A stretch of 64,000 nucleotides of DNA, taken from Membranipora membranacea (Eukaryota > Bryozoa > Gymnolaemata > Cheilostomatida > Membraniporidae). Within the stretch, counting starts at the first letter, position 1. Each line of letters starts with the position of its first letter. The notes beneath the pieces are model-generated. The model saw only the letters and a program-made list of their open reading frames with translations, ran no database searches and was not told the DNA's origin. This document shows, in pieces, positions 25,070-38,649 of this stretch. The DNA lies in assembly GCA_914767715.1 (NCBI GenBank), contig OU612072.1:23994001-24058000 (forward strand). Direction: 5' to 3'. A program made the translations under genes and the position numbers.

Positions 25070-26832
25070 TATAAGCGGGAATAAAAGCGTCAAACAATTC
25101 CCCTATTTTAACTCTCTCAATTAACTTCCATTCATGGCTTGTTAGTGCTGGGCCAATATTCCATTAACATTCACCAACTTGTGCAAAATGACATGTTTTT
25201 TCCTGCCATGTCACTTTTGTATAATCAGCAAAAAGCAAAAACATTGTTGAAACTAAGAAAGTATTGAAAATTAAAGTTTGCGATTTGGAAGATTCTTTAT
25301 GGAATTTCATTGGTGATGGTACATCCCTAGAATCTTGTTTTATCAGTGTCTTTCATAAACTAAAGTTTGCATTGTGAATCCCAGTGCTTCCTGAAGAGCA
25401 AAACATAACGGTCACATTCCATCTAGACTGAAATTTGAATTCTAATCGAGTACCTTCTGAGATGCAAACCCGAATACTTGGCAGTCATAGCCAAGTTGCC
25501 AAAATATTTGCATGAGGATGAATGCATTTTCATGCAAATTACTGCATAAATAAATTGTACACCATGAGAATATTGTAGTAAAAATAGACTATGTGCCATT
25601 TTTTTGGTAAAACTGGCAAGTTTGGCTGATAGCTGTTCAGTGTGTGACTGGAGAAACAGAATAATTTAAATTTTGATTTATAGAAAAGGTTCATATAAAG
25701 TTTTGAATTTCAATAAATTTCAAAGCATGAGAATACTGTGTGATCTCTGAAGTAGTTGTCGAAATTAAAATTATCTCAAGGTTATGAGTGACTAATAAGG
25801 TTTCTTTTTAATGTGCCAATGCCGACAAGATATACAAAACCATAGACAGCCCTGCACAAGATCTTTTTTCAGTAAACTGGCTGATCAAGACAAAACAGGG
25901 AAACACAGAGGACTTCAAATGGGTATTTTTATGGTCAGGAAGAATTTCAAGATTTAGATATTACATAAAATCTTTATTTTTCAATTTCCTATAAGAGGCA
26001 GTCAGTTATATTCAGTTATACTCAGTTGGTTCCATTGTTGAGATTCGAGAGGATTAAAATTCCAGTGTAATATTTGTACATGGCTAGAGGCTCCGTCCCA
26101 TCAACATAACATCTCTTATAAGTGTACTCGAAAAACCAGACAAGTATAGTCCAAGTAACTTACGCCAAAGTAGCTGAGCAGGTATCAATATTGTGTTTGG
26201 AGTATTATAGGTGCTTGTTCTTGGGCTAGGCACAATATGGAACAACATTAGATTAATCTTCGCATGACCTAACTTTCATTTTCACATGAAAATAAACGCC
26301 CGCAATCTTCTAGAATTTATTGCATAAGACTAATAATGAAACCTACTTGAAGATGCTACTTTGTATAGAAATTGGGGACAAATCCCTGAGGGACAGTGAA
26401 TAGGCACAAGTATGGGTAAAATTGATTGCAATATAAATGCACTGAAATTAATAAATACTAATCAGCGATGTTATAATGAAAATAATTACAAAGTCACAAT
26501 GTTCCCGTTGTGTGAGTCTGCTCAAATGAACTAAGCAATTTACCTGAAGAATTTTTATGAATGAATCTGGGTTATGAAAATGTGTGTACGTAAAATTGTG
26601 TCATCATTATAACGGCCAAAACTTTGAATCTCACCGGAACCTGTTGTGTCCTCATCTCATAGTGTGTTAGAGTATTGTATAGTGACAGCTTGATCTGATT
26701 ATAGTCTATATACATAATCATAATATCATTCTGTGACATTCTGACAACATGCCAATGTGCAATATTAGCAAGGAAGCCAGGTCTTTTTCTTCAATGTTCC
26801 AGTAAATACAATCTTGTATGTTCTGGCACTTT

Positions 26833-26856
26833 AACCAATGAACCAATGAACCAATG
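26833..26856. repeat. AACCAATG, 3 tandem copies
   Basis: Three perfect 8-bp units, each with a CCAAT core. A Y-box/NF-Y role is possible in principle, but nothing else here suggests a promoter. Confidence 0.7.
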
Positions 26857-28346
26857 AACTGAAGAGGGAGTTCATTGCTTTAACAGTCATGGTGGAAGTT
26901 TAAATGTGTAATTATGACAAAGTTACTAAATACTCATCGTTGATAACAATGATGACAATATCAGAGGAGAATCACTGACGACATATAAAGTTTTCCATCT
27001 GCTGACTCAAGATATGAGATAAAGTGGAAGCTGACACAAGTCTAAAGTAAATAATTTACCCTCAGAGTCATACTAATAGTCATACTGATATTGTGAGCGT
27101 TCTTCCTCCCTCGTATCAGCACCTTTGTTAGGATACAGGACATTTGGGAATAATTTATGAGTCAAATTTTGTTGAAACAGTTATAGAATAATCAGCTTTC
27201 AGGAACAAGATTGCATGAGAGTCCGCTTTTCCCCTTAAATTAGTCAAGATTTTATATTCCGTAACTTGATTCATCGCTGGCTTTAATTTATTTTATTTAA
27301 TCAACAATGCAGTTGCCATCTTGCCAAAACCTCTGTTCAATATACATTCTTTTTCAGGAAGAAATTCAAATCACTTGTGACTTTTGTGCTGAATCAGGGT
27401 TTAATTTATTGTTCAGATGCTAATCTCTTGGCTCCGACTCTGTACAAATAACAATATTATTCTTGTGATTGAGCTGTTTAGGGCTGTTTTCTTTAGCCTT
27501 CCCCCAGAGGACGTTTTTTTCATCCTTTACTCATTCTTTTGTCCAGAAAATAAATACACATTTATGATTAACCCTATAAGTTCAGTTTAGTCAATAAGTG
27601 GCTATTGTCTATTCACTATGAGTAATTAGTTCACATACGACACAAAAAAGTACACCGTGTTTTGGTTTTTTTTGCTAAGCCCTGAATCCTATAGTCCCCT
27701 TTCAAGGATTTACCAGGGGATAAGGTATGCAACCCTTAAATTAGAGAGTGCTGCTGTGTGTATAGCAGTGAGGCTTTATTCATCACCTGGGCGGTTAAGA
27801 GGCTTAAAAAATTAGCGCAATTTGAGACAATTTTTAAGTTTGGATAAATATCAACTGGGGAAATTACTAAAATGACATGAATCATCCTCAATTAGCTGCC
27901 AGGGGATAAAAGGGGTGGATAATACATATAGATCCCCTACGCAACTACATGAGTCCATTTCACAGCCGGGTAAATATCAGAGAACGTAATCTAAGATAAT
28001 TAAATATTGAGGCGCTGTGCTGCCGAATAAAACTCAAGGTGGTTGCACAGAAACAGGTCAGGAATTCTAACAACACCATTTAAATGATGTATGATGATAC
28101 CGTCAAAATGATGAGTAACCTAGAACTTCATCCCTGTGTTTACACTCATACCTATACACTCCTGCTGAAGATACCCCTATAAAGAATTTGGTCACTTCTT
28201 GAGCCCAATTAAAATTGAAGTAGATTTATAAATATGATCTGAACATGGCTCTAAGCTACAAACCATATCAGGATCAGGTGCTATGGACAGTTTAATGTCA
28301 AGATTGTCACAATGTTTCTACTGTCTACTGTCAATTACCACAACCT

Positions 28347-28423
28347 TAGCCTGTGTCCCGCTGACCCATAGGTCGACGCGTCCCTACCGACACCCTGAAA
28401 GTGACAAAGGTCCCCACAGGCTA
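28347..28423. mobile_element. Possible TAGCC-family element, copy F (77 bp)
   Basis: It starts TAGCCTGTG and ends CACAGGCTA, a perfect 9-bp terminal inverted repeat with the family termini. Inner parts pair weakly and the flanking 9-mers do not match well. It is the least certain member. An ATG-initiated open frame (28283-28543) runs through it without family resemblance. Confidence 0.35.
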
Positions 28424-31400
28424 TATCAATCCCAGATGTGTTATGTTTTGTTTTCATCTTCATCCCAAATGTTTGCAGTCAATTTCAGCTCCTCATCAAA
28501 TGATCTAGTTACACTGTTTGTCTATGAATTATCGTGTAAATGACAGCAAAGAAAATGTTTCAGAGTGCTGGCATGCACAGCATCAACTTACAACACAAGT
28601 TATAAAGTGCACAATTTGTTTAGATGCTTCGCCAGGGACGGTTTTCACTGTGTTTGAACCCACAACGCTTGTCATATGAGATTTGAGAGGTAAAATCTCA
28701 TACTCCGTCATGGTTGAGATTAGAAATTTGGACCTGATAATATTAGTGTGTGTGTTTGTGTTATTTAGTCAGTGCGATTTTATGGTTCATGATGAGCGTA
28801 GAATACCATTGCTGCTGATGAACAAGCTATTGAGAAAATCAAGTTGTTTGCCAGTAAAGCCAGTGATGAATTCTCAACGCCAGCTCTGTGCCAGGCGGTT
28901 TTTTTTTGTATAACAACACAGAGTAAGCATTTGTGGTAAAAATATGACTGTGATGCAGAATATTACCATCACCATCACCATTCAAAAATGAACTGATCTT
29001 GGGAACAACAATAACAAGCACCCCAGTGATTGATAAAACTTGAACCTAAAATATGACGCAAGCCCTCACTCATCGAGATAAGTCCCAGCACCCCCAAGTG
29101 ATAATACCCATTATAATTTTCTATCCAGAGTAGGTTGTCACACTTTTAATCCATTTCACAGCTTCTATTAAACAATAGGATTTATCTGCGGGTAAGGGTT
29201 TGTTTAGCTAATAAAGCCTAGAAACCACACACAGTGTCAGCGAACTGCTGACAGCGACCGCTGACCTATCTACAATCATCTCTCTCCCCTCACTCCCCAC
29301 TCTCACAGCTAGATGTGATGTTTACTGATTTAGGGATTAAAATATTCATCAAAATTGTCAAAGCCTGCTGCCCCTCAACGCTGCAAGCCCTCAATATATA
29401 AAACACAATGGGGATATTTACGTAGGGGTTGTTAGAAAGTAGAACTAAGGCTTGGGGTATTTCAAACCCAATATTGTGTTATCAGATAATCAGGCCCTTG
29501 AACCATCTCCAAATAGCCTGTCATAATCAGCTGGCTCACTCATACCTCGCTCTCACAGCTCTCAGTGAGGATAGAAATTCTTCTTTGATTTAAATCAGGG
29601 AGCTCATAACGTAATGCGCTGTCTGACAAAGCGGCTGGACGTTAGATCCTCAGTAATCCCGTGGTACGATCTGCTAAGCTGTATTGTAGCGTAAATTAAT
29701 ATTGGATTTGTGACAATAAAATTACTGGAGTAAAATCAAAACACCTGGGTCTGTCGTAAACAACCCATCTTTCTCATGTCCCCCTCTCTCTCTCCCCCAG
29801 ACACAAAAGGTCTCGATGTAAAGAAAGCGTATGATTGTGTCTCGTTGTGGTACAGCAGCAGCTATTTTCTACGCCCATCAGGATCTGATGTAAACAATGC
29901 TGACTTCGGATAACCGCCACTCTAGCAGTTATAAATGTTTAAATTTGTGGCATGTTGGCTTGCAGTATCATAGGATTGATGCAACAGGTCTGATATTTGG
30001 TAGGGATGGGAAATTGTGTACGAATGAGGCTTTCAAATCTACTATAGCTCGACTTCACCAAACCTTCCAACCTTACAACAGCAAATATCAAATCAAATAT
30101 TTCAAACCAATACATTTTGAAGATTTTCATAGGTACTGGGCACTGGTGGAATTTGTCTACTGCATACGTTTTGAATTTGAAGAGAGTATATACCAGTTTC
30201 TATGGCCTGCATATTGAAGATTGACAGTTAAAAGTGACCTGGATGTACAAACACATAGAAAATAACAGGCCGGGGTGAGCGTGTATGATTTGGTGTCATC
30301 ATCTAAGATAACGTAATTCCCATCTTTGAGTGGAGCGCAATTTTATTTTATCTTGTGTCACTTTGAGGAGATGATGAAGACTCACTGATGGCTGAGTAAA
30401 TATTGATATTCAAGATTGGAATATTGAGAGATAACTGTAAGAATCATAGCTTAGACTGAGTTCCGAGCATTGGACTTATCTGCGCTTGAGATTTACATGA
30501 TAAAGTCATGGCGGGTAGGGTGTTAGATGTGCAGATCAAAGGCTAACGATGACTTCTGTTTTAATGATGGGAATAGAACAGTAGCAATCAGACACAATTC
30601 AATCTAAAAAATAATCTAGCTCTAAATGTAATTACCTTAAAAGATGCGTGAGAAAATTAAATAAAAAGAGATTAAATTTATTTACCAATTAAACTTATTA
30701 TGAAGAGAGTACTGTCTTTTCAAATTTACATTTGACTGCTTTGAAGTAGAGAAAGTCCAATTTATGAGATACCGATAGCCACTTTGTTTGTTTGAACATT
30801 GATGTAGCTTCATCTGAATCTCAGCTGGTCTTTGAAATATAAACAGTCGTAGTTTTACTCAGGATGTCGGCTGAATGTTACGGCAAATAACACTCAAAAC
30901 AGCTGAAACTCCCTCAATTCTTACCAAATTTAAACATTCTGAAAATTCAGCCTAAATAACACTTATGCAGTAACACTAGTTCCCATGGCGCATTCTGACA
31001 TCATTTATTGAACACCCAGCTGGAAAAAAAAACATTTACTCTCTGCTTTATGGCCGAGTTACCGGTGAATCCTGGCATGCCGGCCTATGAAAATAGAAAT
31101 ACTGTCATGCTCGCTTGAATTTCTAAGTTAAATGACCAATTAGGCTGATAAATTTTTACCAAATATCAACCCACATCCTTTGTAGCAATTCAAACTTCTC
31201 ATGAAAACATTTATATCCGCCCAACAGCCTTTCATCTCTTAGGGTCATCCCATTAACATTTTACATTTATATAAATCAATCAATCATTAACAGCTCAAGT
31301 AGTTGTGGATACTGTTTTACTATCAAGACTCCTAAAATCTTCAACTTTGATATTATTTCCTATCTGTTATTCTGAGGACGGATATTTGCCGCACATTTTT

Positions 31401-33405
31401 AGTAATCAATGTCTTCATGCCCATTCCATAAATGTGCATAAAATACTCATTTTTCATCAAAAAGATCCGACGTCTTGTCTGGTCAGGGAGAGAAGAGGAA
31501 GGGTTAGACACCTGGGACATCTCCGAGGTAGCTAAGTTACAACAAAGAGGGTGGGAGGGTATCATAAGCAAAGATTATAAATACTCATTGTCATAAGTGT
31601 TATTTAGGCCAAATATGATTTGTAAAGCTTTCAATAATTTTCAGAATGTTTAAAATACAAGGCACCGCCGTCAAACACCACCAAGCTAGTCATGTCTTAT
31701 GGAATAAACAAACTCAGCTGTACAGTTATTCTTATTTACTATCACAAATGTCTCGGATAGATTTTTACGCAAAACTGATACAATCCCATCTAGGCACCAG
31801 AGAACACTGACGCTATACCAGCTGGCTGGCACCCTATGCTATCCTCGCTTGAGTCAGAATAACCAGCTTGTTGTTTAGATTGAAGCGAGAGTTTGTCTTC
31901 AAAGCTTCGCAGGAAACGCAAACATCGCACAACAAATAAACAACCCAATAATGAAGTAATCTTTAACACAAAAACAGTAATTATCAAGTGTGACCTCACC
32001 CCAGCGCCTGTGGATGTGTGGAGTTTGAGTCTGCCAAGCTATCGACTGCGGAATCAGCGACATGAGAATAGGAAACTGAGTTGAGCTTTATTTGTTAAGT
32101 AAACAGTACTACTGTATAAGATTGTGTCAATCAATAAGAGCCCGGACTGAGATGTCTAACTTTTGGGCCTGATTCATGACTTTATACTACTGTGGAGACT
32201 AGAGAGATGAGAGTCCGGAGGTGTGCGTCGCCCTAAGCTTATCACATCCAATAATCAGCCATGTCTACGCTACCAGCAGGTCGTCTGTGTGTGAGAAATT
32301 ATGTGATTTGAAAATTTGTAACTGGGTATCATATCTTATTGAAGCGGGAGTTTCGGCTTATTTCAATATATTTATTTGATGCTATTTGGCAGAGTGAAAT
32401 TAATCACAGCTTTTTTGGCAGCTTAGCTAACTAAACGCAAATAATCTATGTTATGCTGTAGGTAAATGGTGCGGTGATCTGCAATTTTGAGCGTAAGGGA
32501 AACCTAGGGGTTCACAGACTAGGCTCGCAGAAATTTGTGAATAATTTAAATGCTTCTTGAGCCTTGCAGCTCAAGCTGATAGCTCCAATTAGAGGATAGA
32601 TTACACCACTCCATTATGATTTTCTCTGACACTTTTGTCTAACACGGCAGTTTAGCTGACCTCATAGAAGTCCAGTAGCACTTAGACAGCGGTTTACTCA
32701 CAGACAGGTGTACGTGATAGTCTTATGTATCGTCTGGTGTGAGATCATATATCGATTATCCAGTAAAAGGAAATCGAATTCTGATTAAACCAGCGAATTG
32801 ATTTGAATAAATGATGAGATAAAAAACAATACCCCCTTAATGACAGGAGTAAAACATTAGCATAAATTTGGTCATGGCCTTTTTGGTGGCCTTCTATGGC
32901 TGATGTAGAACGGAATATTTTAATTCTATTGTGCAACCGTAAATCTCCATAAAACCCGATCTGTCCACCCTGGAGCGATTGTCAGTCTCTGACATGTGGA
33001 GAACACTGCCAGAAATTATTCAGATTCTAACAAAGTCATGCCTGTCAAAATCCAGAAGCTCTCGAAGGCCGATGAGGCCAAATCATACCTCAGACAATTC
33101 ATCACATGGGAGGTTTCCTCTACCCGATAAAATACCACCATGGTAGTTTTTTATCGGGTAACCGAATTCTCCCATATCGGACTTTTGTGAACGCCCAACA
33201 TTTGGCACTTTGCAAATGTCTCATTATTCTCAATAACTCCGATCAAGATCTATCATTTCTGATGCACAATGCTTGTTAAAAATTAATATTTTCTAAAGAA
33301 AGGATGACTTTTATCGAGTTATTTGACAGCAAATTGGCTGGCGACAGCTTCAACAGTAAAGGAAGCATTTCAGTTTCTTGGAATTACGGGGGAAGTCATA
33401 CCATA
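28424..33405. other. Gene-free region
   Basis: No gene was recognised. An ATG-initiated frame of 106 codons at 29897-30217 has ordinary composition but no family resemblance. A 54-codon frame at 31432-31596 is noted under findings. A 70-bp near-palindrome lies at 33106-33175. Confidence 0.5.
33106..33175. repeat. 70-bp near-palindrome
   Basis: The inner stem TACCCGATAAAA / TTTTATCGGGTA (33121-33160) is perfect, with a further TACCA / TGGTA stem at its apex. An outer stem ATGGGAG / CTCCCAT extends the arms to 35 nt each. No clear target duplication flanks it. It may be a solitary foldback element. Confidence 0.6.
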
Positions 33406-33447
33406 TGATACCAGAGACTATAGATATATCTATAGTCTCTGATGATA
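33406..33447. repeat. 32-bp perfect hairpin flanked by TGATA direct repeats
   Basis: The arms CCAGAGACTATAGATA and TATCTATAGTCTCTGA (33411-33442) pair throughout except at the terminal base and have no loop. TGATA flanks both sides (33406-33410, 33443-33447). It shares the arm CCAGAGACTATAGATA with the hairpin at 17651, and GAAGTCATACC lies upstream of both hairpins. Confidence 0.65.
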
Positions 33448-36400
33448 CTACATTGATATCGTTGGTATACTTAATTTACTCCTAATTCGTTCTAAGGTCG
33501 CATTCTGGGCATGTTGCTAACATGACTTTTTCCTTGAACCAAATATGCCACGAATTAAAACATAAGATGAACTCTTCACATACATGATATACTGCTGTGC
33601 TGTCACATAGAACTAAAATATGGCAAAGAAAAGCACCCATTACATATTCATAAATTCATGCATTGGACAAAATACAAACAAACACATTAACATGACAATG
33701 ATTTGTGTGTGTATTTGAGTTGAGAATGATGATTTAACATTGATTTAATTTGAATTAATTAAGTTTATCATTTTTTGCTGTTCAGTTTACCAGACCCTTG
33801 AGTAGATGTATATGAAAGGTGTACCTTACCACACCATCGGAGACTTCCAAGACTGATTGCATATAATATGAATAATGTGCTATTAACCTTGTTTTCTATT
33901 TCAGAAGTCCTAGACGTAAAAATAGCATGACAGCTTGACAACTGGCCTGTCGGTCTGTCGGTCTGTAGAAATTCGCCATGAATTATAGAGAAATTCTGAT
34001 GAAAAATGTCATTTCGAGAGGTAACTGCAAGTATCAAAAGACTTGGGCTGTAAAACCATAAAATAAAATACAATTCAACTGAGCAGCATTTTAATTAATT
34101 CAATGACAAACAATGTTTTACCCGTATTTGGGCTAAAAGTCTCATTTGTTTTTGTGCCACCTCCGATTGCTGCATTGTTCCGTTCTCATCTGTAGCAGTG
34201 AGGGAACAGTGTATATGACTTTTAAACATTACAAACAAAACAACATATTCACACTACAGGGCGCTGAGGAACATTACAATATTCACACTACAGGGCGCTG
34301 AGGAACATTACAATATGCACACTACAGGGCGCTGAGGAACATTACAATATGCACACTACAGGGCGCTGAGGAACATTACAGTATTCACACTACAGGGAGC
34401 GAGGCAGGGCTGGGACCAGATGGTGACTGATGAATGACGATCTCGATATCAAGTGGGCTGCACCTACTACCAATTATCTCAATACCTCTCAGCCCACTAC
34501 TTCAAACTGAATCTCAAGGCTGTAGGGAGTTGTATTTCAACACCCAACACTTTGTGATAGCTCAAGATGAAACAAAAGATTAAGTGGGTTTTAATCGGAG
34601 CACTTTGCTAGACTTGTCAGAGAGTAGCTAATCTGTGATGTCATTGTCAAGTCTGCAGGTGATACTACATCAGTTTGTAATAGAATAGTACACATTACAT
34701 TCAAAACAGACTACAGAATAATGAAGGAAGTTATTAAGGTGCTGCCATATCATCTGTTATGATTTTCTCTGTTCAAATGTTTGTGATTTGTCGACTTATG
34801 TATTGTAGAACATAGAGATATGAAGTTGTCACCCAATCACTTGTTTTCGCCTCGGAATAAAAAGGGAGTAGGCTATGAGACATGGGTCTCTATAAAGTTT
34901 TCAAGCAAGGAAGGTTAATTCTTACAGAGAGAGATGCGCTCATTCTCAAATGATCAGTGAAGGTTTTTTGTCCCAATGGCGCCGTGCCAACTTGACTCTT
35001 ATACAAGATTAAACTTTGCCGCCACTGAAAGCATTTACGCTGGCGACTTGATTTCTGAATTATAATTTCAATGTTACATTTCATTACATTGAAGCGGATG
35101 AAAGTCTCTCCGTTTTAATTCACATGTCAGTTAAAAATATATAAAGTCATGATGATAATTTTCATGCATTCATGTAATATTTACCTAAAAGATGGGCTAT
35201 GATAAGCTCGATTTCATCTTTAATCAAAAATGTCATAACCTATCTCCTGAGTAATTTATCGGCTGTCTGTCGGCTGTCCGCTGTCTGTTCCACAAAATAT
35301 ACGGTCAGCTAGCCTAGATTTACAGGCTGTCGTATTACAGTCTGCGGGAGGAGAGTGGTCGTGAATACAATTAAGGGGCTTATGTCATAATTATTTACCC
35401 AGTTAGGTTGGTTTTGGGTCCGACTAGACATCCTCAGTGATAACATCAGAACCTGCATAACGCAAGCTGATGAACTTTCCTTGTTAAAAATATTACAATG
35501 AAATTTGAAGTATCCTTATGGTCTGTAGGGGCCCATCTTGGTGACATGGCTGACCATGTGCTTTTTACAACAATGTAACTGCCGACCAACAGGAAGTCGC
35601 GGATACCATTCCGTTAGTTGTTCTCATCAGTTGTTACTTATGATGCCTCTACACAAAAAATCGCTAAATATTTAAACTGATGTGAAAACAGCTCTCTCTA
35701 AATTGGTTTAATTTTGGCAACGTTTCAAATTATAGAGATGAGTGATTGACCACTTTATAACAATAATAAATAACAGAGTGTCACTTCGCTAAAGCTCCCC
35801 ATTTATCCCCAAACTCTTTGTTTATTTATTGAGCACAAAAAGTATGCTAAATAGCGTTATTAACCTGGAGTTACAAAGCTAAACCAATTATATATGCAAC
35901 ACTTTCTAAATTTTCTAAGAGATAATTATGACAACTTGTTTGCAGAAAGAATCATGATTCTTCTTCACTTTGGGGACAGAAGCGACCTGTTGCTTTTTTA
36001 GCAAACAGTTTAATATGAGCATTTATCTAAATATCCACAGCAAACATTGCAAAAATCAGTAAATAAATGTAAACAAACAAGGGCAACAGGTGTAGCCTCC
36101 AATCCTAAACAGATGATACCTGAGCGAAGGTTCGTTAAGTTTATTAGGAATTTCTTGGCTGTTGCAAGGTGGAAAGATATTCGGATCCACTTGTGGGTGG
36201 ATTTCTGAAGACTCTTATGCGCACAACAAGTTATCGAATAGGCATAAATGTAGCAGCTAATACACGATTCAAGCGCAAACAAATGTCGAATAGAAGGTGG
36301 ACACATTTCTAGGAGCTAGAGTCAGAATCTTTTTTTCATGTAGTGTCACTTAACCAGAAGAGCATCAAATGCAGTCATTCGGGATTCTGTTTTACTCAGA

Positions 36401-38569
36401 ATTTCAGCGAGAAAAAAAGTAACAACAAATTGCTAGGATACCAAAGAGAGACACTGTATTAATCAGTCTATGGGAAGACTTTATCCGACAGATTGGAGTA
36501 AGGAGTGTATTTCTCACAGTGGGACCCCACAGGTATTGCTAGCACTACCTGCCCTGTCTCCTGGTGAGGAACTGAGGCTACATACCCACGAGTGTCACCC
36601 CCAGCCACTCTATACAGTATCATATACACATGTTGTCTTCTATTGTTCTCAGTATTATCTGTGACAACAAGCCATACACAACGACATGTCATCTCATCTC
36701 ATCATTCAGGAGCTGTCAGGACAAACATCACTCTCCTCTCTACAGGGGTGTAGTATAACAACCCCTTTGAAACAGCAGTGTCGTGCTACTGCTGGTCCTC
36801 CATTATAAGATGAACAGCTATATGGATTGTAAAAAACGCTATTATTTTTAAATGTTAATGAAACTGCCTAAGTTGGGCCAAGATTCACGTTGATGTCTGG
36901 CGCATCTGACACATTGGTACTGTTGGCACATCGACCTGCGGAGTCATTTGTACCTCACCTGCCAACTGTTGAAAAGCTTCTTGCCAATGTTATTAGTTAT
37001 AACTACCAAAATATTGGCTATATAATCAAATATATTTTATTTCTGCAACCCGCAAGTGTCTAAAATAACGGCTGGCTTGGTTTGAAAATAATACGGTTGG
37101 GGGAGAACCAAAGTCGGTACACTCATGCGGTCAAACCCCAGAAGGGATGAGTCAAGTCAATTATTATGTAAACTCCTTACTCAAACAATATATTATATTA
37201 CATAATTACAAAGATTAAGTGATGGGTAAAAGTGAAGAGTGTTTTGATTGATTGATTTATTGATCCAGGAAGAGTGACACTCATTGTTAGGGTGAGGGCG
37301 CGGAGGGTGCTGAGAGTGTACGACGCTAGAAACAAGGGCGCGGGCAGTTCAAACTCATCCACAAAACCTGCAATTCAGCATATGGCATCATAATGTGCGA
37401 CTGTCAATAATGATGAAAGCGGAGTCTAGTTGTGCTTGTCCCGATAAGAGTTGTATTGTAAGCTATAATATTTTACTTCAGTATCTTCCATTGAAACACA
37501 TTTTAGCACCTGTATAGAATTTCCGAAGACGCAAATTGTAACTTCGACCAAGCAGAAATAATTACCAAATTTTAATAGCCATCAAAGCAAGCTGCTGCAA
37601 ATTATACAACTTAAATTATGGATCGAAGATGTTTTAATAACTGTAGTATAGATAATCACGATTATTTTAATGATCATAGTATCATTATCATCCAATTATT
37701 ACATGACTAGATATTTTGATTTCGAGAGGTTTTACATACAGCTCAATCCCCAGTTATATAATCCACCAGTTCTGGAGAAGACGGTGCTAGTAGCAGTCAT
37801 AATTTAATTTTTCCTCTCTTGTTTTTCTTAGATGTATATGAATTTTGTTTTTCTTGTACCATAACTTACAAACAAACCATCCTAAGCTGTAGAGATAGAG
37901 ACCATTACACATCCTGGAGTACAAACTAAATACTTAACTTATCACGTACTGACCACTTATCACTCTCTGGAATATCCAAGCGTCTCAAGGTAAAAAATCC
38001 AACTCATCCTTCATACTTTTTCTGGTTCATAACTTCATATTAGGTGATTTTGATGAGTTGAGTTGATGAGTTAGGTGACTTATGCCTGCTAGAGATCGTG
38101 TACGATTGTCTACCTATATCTACATTGCTCCTCTATAGCTTATGGACCATTTATCCAAACATGCTGCCTTTTATCTTGCATTGGCATCACTGCGTCAAGT
38201 AGTTACAGAGGTATATCTTAAAACAAAGTAATACAATGGTACTTAGGTGATTATGGATATACACTGTATATTTATCTGATTATTGGACTGCATCTGAATT
38301 TTGTCTTTGGTCCTTCCGCTTAATTAATGCTAGCTAATCATTCTTGAAATGCCATAACAATCAATGAAAATTAAAGCTATTGGCAACAATACTGACCTCT
38401 AAAAATCAAGAGTGGTTTTATTTGTGCGCTTGTCTCTTGGACCTGTTTTGTGTTTATGTTAGTATTGAATTATGCACTGGGAGTTGTCTTAATTCCATCT
38501 ATATATGAAAGACATGTGCGCGGAAAATGAGCGGTTTATAAACACTACAGTATTACGTTTTATCCATGT
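33448..38569. other. Gene-free region
   Basis: No gene was recognised apart from the 34-bp minisatellite at 34225-34399. Short frames on either strand (for example minus 36306-36010, 98 codons from ATG) match no family I know. Confidence 0.5.
34225..34399. repeat. 34-bp minisatellite, about 4.5 copies plus a partial leading unit
   Basis: CACACTACAGGGCGCTGAGG-type units begin at 34247, 34281, 34315, 34349 and 34383, an exact 34-bp step. Units differ only at a few bases (ATTCAC versus ATGCAC). The last unit breaks down after CACTACAGGG. A partial AACATTACAA precedes the first. Confidence 0.9.
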
Positions 38570-38642
38570 GCCTCGATAGCGCAGTAGGCAGCGCGTCAGT
38601 CTCATAATCTGAAGGTCGTGAGTTCGATCCTCACTCGGGGCA
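38570..38642 (+). tRNA. tRNA-Met (CAU), elongator type, nuclear
   Basis: This 73-nt sequence folds as a full cloverleaf: acceptor GCCTCGA / TCGGGGC with one G-T pair, D stem GCGC / GCGC, anticodon loop CTCATAA with CAT at 38603-38605, T stem GTGAG / CTCAC, T loop TTCGATC and discriminator A. It closely resembles the animal elongator tRNA-Met; an A7-T66 pair replaces the T-A pair I recall from vertebrates, a compensatory change. There is no intron and no encoded CCA. The A box (TAGCGCAGTAGG, 38577-38588) and B box (GAGTTCGATCC, 38620-38630) are intact, and TTTT follows at 38646, so it is probably a functional Pol III gene. The minus-strand 64-codon frame over it (38683-38489) is an artefact. 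Confidence 0.97.
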
Positions 38643-38645
38643 GTG

Positions 38646-38649
38646 TTTT
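38646..38649 (+). terminator. Pol III terminator TTTT of the tRNA gene
   Basis: A run of four T begins 4 nt after the tRNA 3' end, the usual RNA polymerase III stop. A longer T run is present about 15 nt further on as a backup. Confidence 0.8.

Larger units (their letters stand above)
20219..28346. other. Gene-free region
   Basis: No coding sequence was recognised on either strand. Visible structures are a 16-bp tandem (20349), a 28-bp tandem (21944), a small hairpin (25043) and an 8-bp tandem (26833). The remainder is AT-rich and apparently unique. Confidence 0.5.

Noticed and set aside
29897-30217. 106-codon ATG-initiated frame
   Set aside because: Length is within chance expectation for 64 kb; no recognised motif, no poly(A) or splice context, and a competing open frame on the minus strand.
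34225-34399. Regularly spaced repeats considered as a CRISPR array
   Set aside because: Units are contiguous 34-bp tandem copies without unique spacers, in a eukaryotic sequence.
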